A stretch of DNA of 64,000 nt from Coturnix japonica (Eukaryota > Chordata > Aves > Galliformes > Phasianidae): NCBI RefSeq assembly GCF_001577835.2, contig NC_029527.1:1326809-1390808 (forward strand), read 5' to 3'. Every line of letters begins with the position of its first letter. Position 1 is the first letter of the stretch. Below the pieces are notes generated by a model. That model ran no database searches. It was not told where the DNA came from and saw nothing but the letters and a program-made list of their open reading frames with translations. Positions 34,146 to 46,300 of this stretch are shown in pieces. The translations under genes were made by a program, and so were the position numbers.

Positions 34146-35986
34146 TCAGCTGTAGGACAGCAGGTTGACGTCGTAGCAGCCGTCCACCTGCCGAGGGGAC
34201 GCAGCGCTGAGCTCCGGCAGCGCCGCGGGGATCCCGGAGCGTGTTATCACCCCCCGCACCGCACTCACGTCGAAGCGCCCGATGCGCGAGGCCGCCTGGC
34301 GAGCTCGGACCACCTCCGTCAGCGCCCACATCTGCTGCAGCCCCGCCGCCACCTTGTCCGGGTCGGGCAGCTCCTGGAAGGCAGCGGGAGCGATACCGGG
34401 AGCGATACCGGGAGCGATACCGGGAGCGGGGCCGGGAGGGCCGGGCAGCCCTCGGGGCTGAGCCGCTGTGACACCGTGACCCTGAGCGGCACGGCCCCGT
34501 CCGGAGCGGGGACACGGAGCGGGCCGTTGGCTAATGATTAAAACCTCATTGCGCCACCGAGGCTCAGCACCAGCCACGCTGCAGCTCGGCGCTCTGTTCC
34601 CAGCACGGCGTGACGTGGGGACACACGGTGACAACCCGCGGGGACGTGGGTGACCCGAGCTCTGTCCCCGCTCTCCTTGGACTCTGCTCACCCGGAGCCC
34701 AGCGCTGCTGCTCGCCATGTCTCCACGGCCACCTCCTGAACCCCAAAGCCCCCTCCCCACCACCACCCACCTCCGCTGTCCCCAGGCGGAGGATGAGCGG
34801 GTTTAAACAACACCTGGAGCCGCGGGTATTTTCCTTCTGAACTCTGCAAACTGCTCCCAGCCCCGGGCAGCGGCCTCGGGGTCAGGGATGGCTGCAGAAG
34901 GGCTGGAAGCTGCCCGGGGTCGGGTACCGGATTTGGGATGGTTGGGGTTGGGGTCAGAAGGGCCAGCAGCGCTGACACCGGCTGCTTTGCACATGGACGT
35001 GGTGGGTGGGAAGGACCAACCCCAGCACCGCCCACCCACACCTGCGCACCCCGCGGCAGGGCGGCCCCCACCCCCGCCCCACCCGCAGCACGGAACGGCC
35101 CCACTCACTCACTCACCCCGTGCAGGCTGGGGGGCTGCTCCGGGGGGCTCAGCTGGGACAGCCAGGAGGGAACGTCCTGCGGGGGGGTCTGCGGTGGAGC
35201 CAAAGGGTCACGCGGGGCAGCCGCCCCTCACGCCCCACTTCGGGCCCCACCATCCTCCGTGTCGTTACGGGCGCTACGAGCATCGCTCCGCAGCACCGAG
35301 GGGGCGGCACCGCGGGGACCCCCGGCCCCACGCTCCCCTCTCCCCCCCGGGCAGTGCCCGCACTCGGAGCCCCCTGGGGTCACCTTGCTGCCGGGGGGGA
35401 AGAGCTGCAGCTCCTCGATGCCGAAGTGCAGCCACGCCGGGGAGGGCTGCCGCAGGATGAAGCGCAGCGCCGTCACCTGCTCCATATCGCACAGCATCTG
35501 CGGGGGGACAGCGGGCGTCAGGCGGGGCGGGGGGGGACATTGTCCAGCCGTGCACCCGAGGCGGACCTGGGAGCGGCGGAGCGAGAAGTAATCCTGAGCG
35601 CCCGGCTCGGTGTGCGGGCACGGCATCAGCCGCAGGTCGCGGAGGCAGGTGACCCACTTGCGGGGTCCCGGCGGCCCGGCCCGCTGCGCCCGCACGCTCA
35701 GGAAGGCGGTGTAGAAGTTCTTGAAGACGATCTCGTGCACCTGCGGGGGGGGCGGAGCGGTCACGGCCCCGGACACGCACCGCGACCCGCCCGGTTCGCA
35801 GCCGGTACCGGCACCACCCGCCCCCGGCCCGCAACTCACGTCGGCCGCGCTGCCGCGGGGGAAGCGCACGTCGATGACGGCAACGCCGGGACGAGCCGCC
35901 TCCAGCCCCCCGGGCAGCTGCAGGGGGGCGGCGGGGCGGGCGGTGCAGGACAACGGGGAGCGAGCCGGGCCCGCAGATACCGACAT
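34146..35986 (-). CDS. NICN1: Nicolin-1 (tubulin polyglutamylase complex associated), 6 exons, 217 aa
   Basis: Nicolin-1 co-purifies with the neuronal tubulin polyglutamylase complex and is found in the nucleus in mammals; it has no known catalytic motif. Coding exons: 35840-35986, 35567-35740, 35384-35497, 35117-35188, 34269-34373, 34146-34187. All junctions are phase 0. Conserved blocks matching mammalian NICN1 are GVAVIDVRFP, EIVFKNFYTAFLSVR, KWVTCLRDLRLMPCPH, GAQDYFSLRRSQMLCDM, LRFILRQPSPAWL, LQQMWALTEVVRA, and RIGRFD joined to VDGCYDVNLLSYS at the end. Human NICN1 is 213 aa. The N-terminal 30 residues are divergent and alanine/proline-rich. The donor of exon 2 is CAG|GTCCGC, a weak site. 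The gene sits between AMT and DAG1; its start codon is only about 140 bp from the DAG1 poly(A) signal. Confidence 0.93.
34386..34432. repeat. 12-bp tandem repeat beside a NICN1 splice acceptor
   Basis: Three to four copies of gggagcgatacc lie from 13 bp upstream of the NICN1 exon 5 acceptor (AG at 34,375-34,374). They replace the usual polypyrimidine tract with repeats of gctcccggtatc on the transcribed strand. Confidence 0.85.
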
Positions 35987-36122
35987 GGCGGCGCCGGGCG
36001 GGGCGGGATGCGGGGCGGGATGCGGGCGGCAGGGGGAGCCATAAGCGGGCGGTGCGGGGCGGGGCCGGCGGGATCCCGGCCCAAGAAGCGGAGCCGAACA
36101 GACGCTGTGAGCGTTACCCATC
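35987..36122 (-). promoter_or_regulatory. NICN1: NICN1 promoter overlapping the DAG1 termination zone
   Basis: CpG-rich stretch of 136 bp between the NICN1 start codon and the DAG1 poly(A) signal. It carries repeated gggcgggatgcg units (at about 36,001-36,030) and ggcgggatcccgg. No TATA box is visible. Any longer promoter would have to lie inside the DAG1 3' UTR. Confidence 0.55.
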
Positions 36123-36128
36123 TTTAAT
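36123..36128 (-). terminator. DAG1: DAG1 poly(A) signal ATTAAA
   Basis: ATTAAA on the minus strand, preceded by a T/A-rich tract (tttgttttattacaaaagc). It ends a 3' UTR of about 1.2 kb. A possible alternative AATAAA lies upstream at 36,271-36,276. Confidence 0.7.
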
Positions 36129-36637
36129 GCTTTTGCTTTTGTAATAAAACAAGTTGAGGCTGTATCAAAAAATTTAGTAAAAAAAAAGTCGATTTGAGAC
36201 GTCTCGGATCGCTCGGCCTGTCCGCCATGCTGCCGCTTTTTGCCTTCCATTGCCTTTTCCCCCCCCCTCCTTTATTCTTTTTCCTTTTCCATCCTTTCCC
36301 CCCTTCCTGGCAGCCCCCATCGCTGCACACACACACCGCCACCCGGTATCGCCCCCCATTAGTCCCGGTGTCGGACGGCACCGCGCTATGGAGCCCCCCC
36401 GCAGCTCCCGAACACCCCCCGCCCGGGGGTCGGCTCTACACGGAGCCCCCCCGACCCCCTTCCCCCCCCCCGGTCACTCAGGGCGATGCAGGCGCACAGT
36501 GCGGTGCCCGGCTCATCCCCCCTGGGTGCCCCCCGGCCCAGGCTGACCCCGGGTGAGAAGCACAGGATTGCTTTGAATAGAAAACGAAATCAAAACCGAA
36601 GCCGGAGCCCCCCGCACACAGCGCCAGGGCCGGCCGT

Positions 36638-36710
36638 CCTCTATGGCCATGTCCTCTATGGCCATGTCCTCTATGGCCATGTCCTCTATGGCAATGTCCT
36701 CTATGTTCAC
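36638..36710. repeat. 15-bp tandem repeat in the DAG1 3' UTR
   Basis: About five copies of cctctatggccatgt. The first three full units are identical and the last ones drift (ggcaatgt, then atgttcac). A 15-bp period keeps both strands open, but no start or gene context supports translation. Confidence 0.95.
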
Positions 36711-37322
36711 CCCTCTACCTAAACCTGCGACACCCCCGGAGCTTATCAGCAGCGTAGCGCTTCCACCCCCTGCCCCCCAACCAGCCCCCAGCACTATACA
36801 TGAGTTTATGTCAACAGCAGATTAAACGTAACAACTTAAAACCATCGACTCTTGAGAAAGTCCCTTGAATTTAATTCTTTTTTTTAGGCTACCTTTCATG
36901 TTACGTCCTGTAGCTAGACACACGTGAATAGAAAAAACAGTACAGTTAGTGTTAAAGGCAAACAGCGGAGACCCAGAGTGCCACCCCAGTGCTGCCTGCT
37001 CGTCCCCCCCCTCCTCCCTGCCCTCCGTGCCGGCCCCGGCCGTGCCCGGAAGCCCCCCCCGCCAGGAAGGCGGTTTCGAGCTGAGAATTTCTCTATGAAT
37101 AAAATAAAACCAAAGCTTGTTAGGCAAAAATAAAACGAGTGTCCCCCAGGTTCCATGGGCACTCCGGCGCGGTGGGCGCAGCCAGAGGGGGGCCCTGCTT
37201 GGGAGCGGGCTGGGATGGCGGCTTCCCGGCCGGCAAGGGGGTGGCCGGCCCGCAGGCGGCACCGGTGTGGGACCGGAGACCCCCGTGTCCCCCCATCCCC
37301 CCCACCGAGAGCGTCCCGTTTG

Positions 37323-40300
37323 TTAAGGGGGGACATAGGGCGGCGGGGAGCGGTATGGGGTCATGTTCTTCGGGCGGGAGCCCTTCCCCTCCATGGGAGC
37401 GGTGAAAGGGGGGGGTGGCTGGTAGGGCGGCGCGTTGGGGTCCTCGTCCCGTAGTGGCGTGTACTCCCCGATGGTGTCCTGGTTGAGCGGCGTGGTCTCG
37501 GGCATGCTCTGGTTGGGGTACTCCGGGGGGGGCAGCGGGGCTTTCTCCTCCTGCAGAATGAGGGGCATGCTGGAGGACGGCGGGGGCTTGGAGTCGTCCA
37601 GCTCGTCAGCAAAGATGATGGGCACGCCCTTCTTAATGAAGGTGGCCTGGTCTTCGATGGTCAGCTTCCCTTTCCTCTTCTTGCGGTAGCAGATCATGGC
37701 GATGATGCCGGCCACCAGCAGGATGGCGGCCACCACCACGGCGGGGATGACGGTGTGGAGGTACACGTCGTCTTCACTGCTCTTCTCGGGGTCCTTCCCG
37801 GCCGCCAACGTTGGCGTTGCCTCCGAGATCACCCTGCCGTCCTTGGTGACGGGGACAAACTGGATGTGCCTGCAGCTGCCCGAGCCCACGACCGACACGT
37901 TGAGAGGTTTGAACTCTGGCTGCAAGATGTTGGAGAAAGCCGGGCTCGGCCCCCCGGAGTCATCTGCAATCTTTCTGCTCAAAGTCCGGATCTGCTCGCG
38001 GGGGCAGGGCTCCAGAGGCAGCGTGTTGTTGGTCCATTCCACCACGATGGAGCCCTTGGTGATGTCCTGCACCGTGATGGTGCTGCTGTTCCTATCGCCG
38101 AACGCCAGGGCCAGCTTCTTCACCAGCATGATCTTCTTATGGATGTCATTCGCCACCGCGTTGTGGTCTCCTTCCAGCCTGGCCTTGAACTTCACCGGGG
38201 ATTTGTCCCCATGGGGGCGTTTGTGGACATGGATTTCAAAGGCGTCCACGGCAAACAGCCCCCCTTTGTCGGTGGCGTACATGAAGTACTCATGTTTGCC
38301 CACGTGGCTGCGGTCCGGCATGCCGTACATCAGCTGGCTGGTGCTGTTGAACTGGACCCACGAATTCTCCTCTATCATCTGCTGCTCCTTCAGCTTCAAG
38401 GTCAGCTGCAGCTTGTCGGTGGTGGTGTCTTCCTTATCGTAGAAAGTATCTGAGGGTATTTTCACCTCAAAGTAGGTCCCCTCCCACGCGTCCACCCTGT
38501 CGATGTGGTTCGTCAGCTTGGGCGGCTCGTTAGGCTCCCAGGGCCGGGGGATGCCGCTGGCTGTGGTGCGCACGCGGGTGGGTGGCGAGGCGGTGGTCAG
38601 CTTGGAGATGGGGGAGCGGGTGGTGCTGGGGGGCTTTGTGGGACGCGGTGTTTTGGGCCGCCGGGTAGGTCTGCGCGTCGTCGCTGTGGAGGAGTCTGTG
38701 GTGGACGGTGTGGCGGGCTTCAGAGTGGAGACTCTGGGCTTCTTGGTGGTGGTGGTGGGTGGCGTGATCACCGCGGTGGGCTCCACGTAGCCGGGCATTG
38801 TGGGGCGAATCGGTACGGAGACTGTCCCAGTGCCTTCCACCAGCCTGGTTGGCTGGATCGGCCCGAGCGTGGGCGTCTGCACGATGGGGCCCCTCGTTCT
38901 GATGGTGACCGTAGGCTTCCTCGGCAGCGGGATGGGCTCCCTGACCGGAGGGGCTGTCGTCTCCGTGGGGGGAGCGATGGCGGGTGACGTTGGGGTGGGG
39001 ACGATCCTCGTGGGCGGCTCTTGAGCGGCAGTGGTGGGAGGCCCGATGGCGGTCAGAGGCGTGGGGGTGGCGTTGATCTGCCGCCGCATCCTTTTTGGGA
39101 GGTGAGGTTTCTTGTTAGCGATGTGCCAGCCAACTACAGGGTAGCCAAGGCGGGCAGACATAGTCCCTTCTTTCGCCGGGGCCTCGACCTTGCTGATGTT
39201 GGGGACGCTGTTTTGGCTCAAAGAACAGCCCAGTTTCCACGAGAGTAAGGCCCCGTTTTCCACCACCTTCTTTGCGTTTCCCGGCCCAGCCATGAAGGCC
39301 GACATGTCAAAGAGTCTGTTATTTACAACAGGAACCAACTTCATGTTGTGAAGCTCCACTTCTGAGAAGCTCCTCATTCTGTTTAGAAGTTCAATCCTCT
39401 GCTTTGGTGTCATTTTTGTCAAATCGGCATCCAGAATGACGGTCAGGATGGTGACCGGCTCCTCCGCACCACACACGAACGGCGCGGCATCACCCACGTC
39501 CTGGGCCGCCGCTCGCACCGACTGCGGCTCGCTGTGGTCTTCCTGGTGCACCTCCACGGAGAAGACGTTGGCGGCCTGTGGCACGTAGCTGCCATTGGGG
39601 AAGGGCTGCAGCGTGGTAACCGAGATGTAATGGACGCCCTTGTCCGTGTCCAGGGGCAGCCCTTCCAGGGAGCTGCTCTCCGCATTCCAGTGTAACCACG
39701 AAGGCAAGGACTCCTTCCCGGCTTCGGAGACCTGCCAAAGAAGAGACAGAAGAAGGCACTTTTAGAAGTAAGGCAGCAGGACAGACTATGCCGGCAATAA
39801 CGTTTAATTAAAAGGCTCGAGAAGAAAAAAAACCTGAAGGGTAACAACTGGGGAAGGAACAGCCTGGTGGGAGCGGGGCAGCCGGTGTCACCCCTCAGCA
39901 CGGTGACAAGGACAGGCTCTGCGGGGTGCACCGGTCCCCAGGACCTGAAGGACCACAGGATCTCATCAAGCACTGCAAAGGTCGCCAGCCTGCAGGATTT
40001 CACTTTCATACAGTAACTTGCTTTCACAGACAAGAAATAACAGCTGCAGACCAGAGACACCTCAGGACTCCAGCACAATGTTTACCCACAGCTTTTAGGT
40101 CACTGCAATGCTTTTTATATAGGGCTCGAGGTGCAGATGGGCAGAATGCAATGCAGGATCAGAGCTCCCTCTTTCTCAGCAAGCACCGGTCAGCCCTCGG
40201 GGGCCCTGATCCAGTTTCCTGGCCTCAGTGCCCATACAGAGAGCAGCCCACTACCCTCAGCAGCAGCACCAGCTCCACAAATCCCACAGGGCAAGCAGCC

Positions 40301-43300
40301 TCACAGGGCCCTGCTCTGAAAGCCTGGGTGCCCAAGAGCCCCATGGAGAGGCTCACAGAGCTGCACAACAAGCAGATCCTTCTCCACTGGCTACTTTTCT
40401 GCCTTTCATCTGCTAAGAACAAAGCTGCTACTTCAAAAGGGTAAGGAGAGCAAGAGGAGGCTGTCTGCAAGGAGAGAACAGGGGCTGGAAGCCTGTTGGG
40501 AGCAGCATGAGGACACTTTGTGCCAGAGCAGTGGAGGGCTGCAGGAATCAGCCCCACTCTGCCAGCCTGGGCAGGCCAGAGAGCGTGTCATGAGGCATGG
40601 AATGGTTTGTGGAGCAGAGTTTAAAGCTGTTAGCACATCTTTTAGTTAACGCCCAAACCACAGTGTCAGAGAGCAGAAAATAAAAGATTCCTGCTTGCAC
40701 TGGAGGTAGAAAGCAGTCCCATGGACCTTCCATACCCACATAGACCACCTAAGCCCAGGGCCCAAGATCTGATGCCCTCCCATCCAGTTCTCCTGTTCAC
40801 CCCTTTGCTCTGGCAGTGCTGGCACTCTCCTCCCCACCACAGCAGGGACAGGAGCTGCTGTGACCCTGGCAGCTCCAGGGGGCATCAGTTCTTCAGCTGA
40901 GTCCCTTGGTGGGGGGCTGCCACCAATACACCTGTGGGGAGGTGAGGAGCAAACACACATGGGGACGTGGCCACAGCACTGCTGAGACTCACATAGACTT
41001 TAATAGCGAGTTGTTAGATGCAAGCAGGATGTGTAATTTCAGGCTGGATGTGGGACAAGCCTCCCCCACCCGTGTGCTCTGTGAGCCCCTAATTACAGGG
41101 TCACACGTTGCTGAGCTTCCCTGTGATCCAGGGCTTCTGCTGCTCCCTTAAGGACTCGTGTTAGGCTCCAGCAGAGCCCTCCATGTGGGTCCATCCTGGT
41201 CACGTCACTGCTGTTAGGGAACTGTGCTGCACGTGAGCAGAGCCCCACACTCTGTTCTATCAGCGTTTCCTTCCAATATTGCTTCCGACCGTATTTGCCA
41301 AGGCTGCACATAGTTAATGATTCGGGATCTCTTGCTTTCATGTACGGTTTCCCAGCTTTCAACGCACACCATAAATATCAGCCTTAAGCCCCATAATTTC
41401 CCGCAGGGTTCTGCTTTCAAAACAACTCTTCTGTTGCTCAAGAAAAGAGGGCTGCCTTTGTTTTTCCTATAGCTGAGATAATTGTAAACCAACGCTTATC
41501 GGCTAAAGGTTACAGCAGCCTGGCAGCGTGCTGAAGACCATCACAAAATGAGTAATTTTAAATCCTCGCAGGGGTCTGGCTGGCTCCGAGACCCCGCTCC
41601 CAGCACACACATGCACTGCTGTTATTTTTAGGCCAGCCAGGAACAGGCAGGCAGCTCATAAACGAAGATAGCTCCATTTGATTTGTTTTTCAAACTTGGA
41701 GCTCGGAGCCCTGTAGCCAACGAGACAAAGACAAGCAAACAAGCTGTGAGTAGAGCTGCTGCCTCCGAGGGAATTCAGGCAGAAAAAACCTGCATTCTTG
41801 CCTACAAAAGTCCCCTCTAATCCTCCAAGTATTCAGTCCTCCTCCTCCCATGGAATCCTGTAGAAAGCAGGCAGTGATCCCGTGCCAGGATGGCCGCGGT
41901 GCCAGGACACAGCCCTGCTGGGTGGAGGTGAATGTTGGGGGCAGCGGGGAGACCCCTCAGCCCTGTGCTGTGAGACCTGCGAGACCCAGGACTGAGGACT
42001 CCATGTTCCCACTTCCCATGCCCTCTCCTATGAAGTCTCAAAAAGCTGCTGGGCTGTGGGCTGCTCCTGCAGCTCTTTGCTGCCTCTTCTCGCTGTACCC
42101 ATGTCTGTGGCAGCAGATATATGTGGGCTGAGCCCCAGTGCCATGCAGGACTGCAGCACAGGGCACGGCCTGAGCCTCCCCACCTGCTCTTGGAGGCTGG
42201 GAGTGAAGTGGGTGCCACATTGCACAGATGCAGCCACCCTGCTCTGCTCCCCCAGCACCACCCGCTGGCCCCGTGCCGGGCGGCCACCCCCAGCTCATGC
42301 CATTCCCTGCTGTGCCCGCGCTCCCACTATAAGGGCACCATTCAGAGTCCTGCCAGGCCTGGGTGAGGGAACACAGCAGCCGCTTCACTGGAGGTCATGG
42401 CAGAACTCGGAGAGTCCCAAGAAACCCTCCTTTCATGGGGCCTGCGGACGCCTCAGAAGGGTTTGTGCAGCTGCTTTGTCACGGCACGGCCCACGCGCTG
42501 CCCTATGGCATGGCTGGGGGTGAGGAAAAGCCTCACGTGGCCCCAAAATGCAGCTCAGGGCGGGCTCTTCCCTCAGAGCGCCTTTCTGTAAGCTAAAGGC
42601 CAAAGGGAAGTGCAAATACCACGGGGCGGAGATGCTGAGCACCGAGGGCTGCTGCCAGCCCTGCACTTTCCTCCTGCCACCAGCACATGATGGAACCTGG
42701 CACCAGGGAGAGGCTGTGCACAGGGTGCTGCCGCTTCCCATCTTGCTTCGGTCTCCCCGGATGCTCAGGGCAGCGGCCCGGCTGAGCAGGACAAAACAAG
42801 GAACTTCCCAGCCCGTCTGAAGAGCTGGTTTATAATTAGATTGAGTCACATTTTCCACTCCTCCAAATTCAGAGCTTGTTACTAAGCACGCACTGAAAAT
42901 GCCAAACTCCCCGACTGTTTTGCTGCAGGAAGGAGATAAGCAGCCCCTCGGCCCCCCCAACAGCAGCCTTATCAGCTCCCCTTATCGCTCCCATTGCGGC
43001 ATCGCGCTCAGGCAGTGCCCTGCCCAAGGAGCCCTTTGCCTGGACCTGCTCCAGACATCGCCTCTATCCCAGCACAGCCCCCGTAAATAGCTGCTGCTGT
43101 TGCTTCATCCGTCAGTTAGTCAAGGTCTAAGGAAACTGGGGACGAGGTGGAGCTGCTGCAGTGTTTCCCTTCCATACAGCTCACTGTGCCCAGCACCCTT
43201 TGCTCAGCTCGCTGCTATGGGGCCAGTGCTGACATTGAGGCACGGTCCCGATGGCCGATCCTAATGCCAGGACTCCTGCACCCCAACCCTATGGGTTCTG

Positions 43301-46300
43301 ATTGTAAAACAAGGCCCCTGAGGGCTGCTACGAACAGCACAAGTTCAACAAAACGACCTAACAGTTGTGTCTGAGCTGCATGCCTTGCAACTACAAGCCA
43401 CATTCAGACCTGGGGGCACTGCCTGGTTCCTGGAGAGGCACTGGAAGCCCAGATGTCTCCTGTTTCCTGCAACCAGACCGGAGAAATGCTGCCTCTGGTT
43501 CAGTTTGGCACTAGGAAGCTTCTCCTGCAGACGTCAGATGCTTTCTGCAACAGCTTCCCCAGCAGCCAGATCAGCTTCTTGGAGCCAGGACAGGGGTAAA
43601 TCACATCAATGCTGTCCTTTGTCTGGGTTTAATTCGGCGTTGGCTTTCCTGACGTGAGTGGGGGCATCAGCTCTGCCACGCTGAGCAGAGAGCTGCACTT
43701 GCTGTAAAAGCCACAAAAGACCCAAATGCTTTAAGTGTTAGTGCTGCTGCCCTCGCCTTCATTATCTGCTGTCCCTCAGGAAGCCATGGGAGGTGTAGAT
43801 TTTCATGCAGGGACAGTGGGACAGCCGTAAAGGCAGCACTCCCAGACCTCACTGAGAACAAGAACAGTAACAACAAATCCCAGACCACTCACCTTGGCCA
43901 ATGTGCTCTTCTGGGATCTCATGAACTGGAAGCAGAAAGACTACAGGGTGCTGCAGCTGATCATACAGGGTTTGAACCAAAGGCAGACGTGGAAAAGCAC
44001 ACAATTGTGGGATGGGGTATTTATAGCAGTGAAAAGCAAGTTTTATACAAGGCTCCAGTAACATTTTGCCTGCAGTATTTTGGATAGCTTAGGTCAGGCA
44101 CCCACAAGAAAAATAAACCCAAGCTGGAAGAGGTGCAGAAGGCAGCTGCAAAATGAGGAGAGGAAAAGAAAGCTTATTTTATGGGGAAAGACTAAAGAGA
44201 TTGGCTTGTTTAATCTAATCAAATCAAGGCAGGAGAACATGCCTGTCACTTATAAATACATAAAGGAAGTAAATATTATGAAGGTGGAAGAGAGATTCAG
44301 GCTAAAGGGCAGCACAAATATTTCTAGCCATCTCTAAATTTAGGCTAGAAGTTGCATTTTTAATCAGAACAGCCCAATTCTGGAACAGTCTTCAAATGGA
44401 AGCAATAAGAGCAGGAAATCCAACTGTTTTTATCCTGGGTGCAATGAGTTCCCCCACAACAGGATGCAGCTGAGCACGCTGCCCGGGAGGCTGCAGAGAT
44501 GAACAGGTCAGGGTTTGCTCCTTCATCTGCACATCCACCTCTGCATTCTGACGGGCTGCCCCAGCACATTGGAATAAACGGAATAAACTTGCTTTTGTGC
44601 TCAGCCATAACACCTCACCTGCTCTGAAGCTGCCTGGGGGTGGCAGGGAAGCACTGGTGCCTGCTGGCAGCAGCACATACCTGAGTGCACAGCGAGCCCA
44701 CGCAGCTGGGCAGGCGCCTGCCAGCCACTCCTCCGCAGCGCTGCCAATGCTGCCCGTTGTTTCCAGCCCACAACCAAGTACGCAGAGAAAACTACTTTGT
44801 CTACAGGCGGCTGGAATCTGCTAACAAGCAGGGAGAGGAGCCGAGAGGCAGCTTCAAGGGGCTCCCCACCACAGTGCTGACTGAGCCTACAAATCATGGG
44901 TGGGAACTGCCTAGAAATGGAGCATAATATGAGAGGATATCCAGCTTAGAAATTTAAAGGGACTGAACGTAGGCATGCACGTCTCTTTGTAAGCGCTCAT
45001 CCACTGCTACATCTCTAAAGGGTGTCCTTACTCTCTCTCATTAGGGTTCAAGTACCCCAGATGCACCATGTTATCGCTGCTCTGGCTGAGGCAGCCTGAG
45101 AAAAAGAGCAGAGCAGCTTGCCCTGAAAGCACCCCAGCACTCCAGGATTGCCTACGCACTTCTCACCAGCCAGGAACCAAATCCCCACTGGGAAGGCTGG
45201 CCTCGCTCAGCAGCCAACGCAGCTCTCGTTGCAAGGGAGAGCCCTTCCAGATGCGCTGCTAAGCGAGGCCAGGAGCACTGCCACACAGCCTGCCTCACTC
45301 TTAACATCAATTTCAAGGTGAACAGATGCAATGTGCACTCAGGCAAACCCATGTAGGACAAACCATGTATCTACGTCACAGTCAGCAACTGCTCCTCCAG
45401 CCCCGTTCCAGCAGCTCCTTTTGCAGCTCTCCAAGCATCTGTTGCCATCAGCAAACACGCCTTGACACCAGTGGCAGAAGCACTGTTTGAAGCTATTAGA
45501 TGGGGCTGAAATAACTTATCACAGAGCCACCCTACAGCTATCAAAGATGACTGATGTGCCAGGAAGAGGAGAGCGAGGGAGCTGTGGTGTTGAACAAGCA
45601 CTGAGAATGTCTTTTTGCCATCAAAGTAGCCATTAGACGACACCAAAACAAGCCGCTCTGCAACAAAACTCCAAATCAAAGCCATCGTTTCTGTAACACA
45701 AGATCTTAACAGCTTCCTCCAGTGAACTCACAGTGAAAGATAAAGCTCCCGCGGTGCTGGCAGCAGCTCATGGGCACTGCAGCCCTGAACAACTCCCCTG
45801 CTTACAAAGATCCACACTGAAGAGTCTGCTCCCTCCAAAGCTGCAGCCTGGTACCCTGGTGTAAGTGTGCTGTGCTAACAAACCCCCACCTGGCAGTGGT
45901 TCAAGCACGGCAGCCACCACCACTCTCCATCAGGTTAATTAACCATCACAGCCCTTGCTCTGAAACCAGCTCGCCCCATCTCCAGCTAACCCCAGGGCTC
46001 ACCCACCACACCTCTCTCCCCCATCTGACAGACAGCCTGTCAATAACAGATGCATTCCTCAGATGTTCTACCTGCCATCAGCACGCTGCAGTCCCGGAGC
46101 TGTTGCTGGAGACAGGGAGATCCTGAATCTGGATTGAGGTAATTGCACAACAGCATGCACAGCTACAACAAACCTGCCTGCAGGGAGGGGCTGAGATGTC
46201 AGGCTGCCTCCGAACTTGCTCTACATCCCCAGCAGACGCTGAGACAACTTCCCAGCACCCTTCCAGAAAAGGACAAGAGCTGAACAAGTTTGTGTTTGGC

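Larger units (their letters stand above)
36123..37322 (-). other. DAG1: DAG1 3' UTR
   Basis: About 1.2 kb of non-coding sequence between the DAG1 stop codon and its last poly(A) signal. It includes C-rich runs, a 15-bp tandem repeat (36,638-36,710) and AT-rich ends. Long open frames on both strands are low-complexity and not gene-like. Confidence 0.75.

Noticed and set aside
36486-36825. Repeat peptides (MAMSS and VLYGH units) over the 15-bp array
   Set aside because: A 15-bp period without stops opens all affected frames. The array lies in the DAG1 3' UTR.
37696-39248. Several rightward frames opposite the large DAG1 exon
   Set aside because: They mirror the Thr/Pro-rich and conserved DAG1 coding sequence and have no independent family match or splice context.
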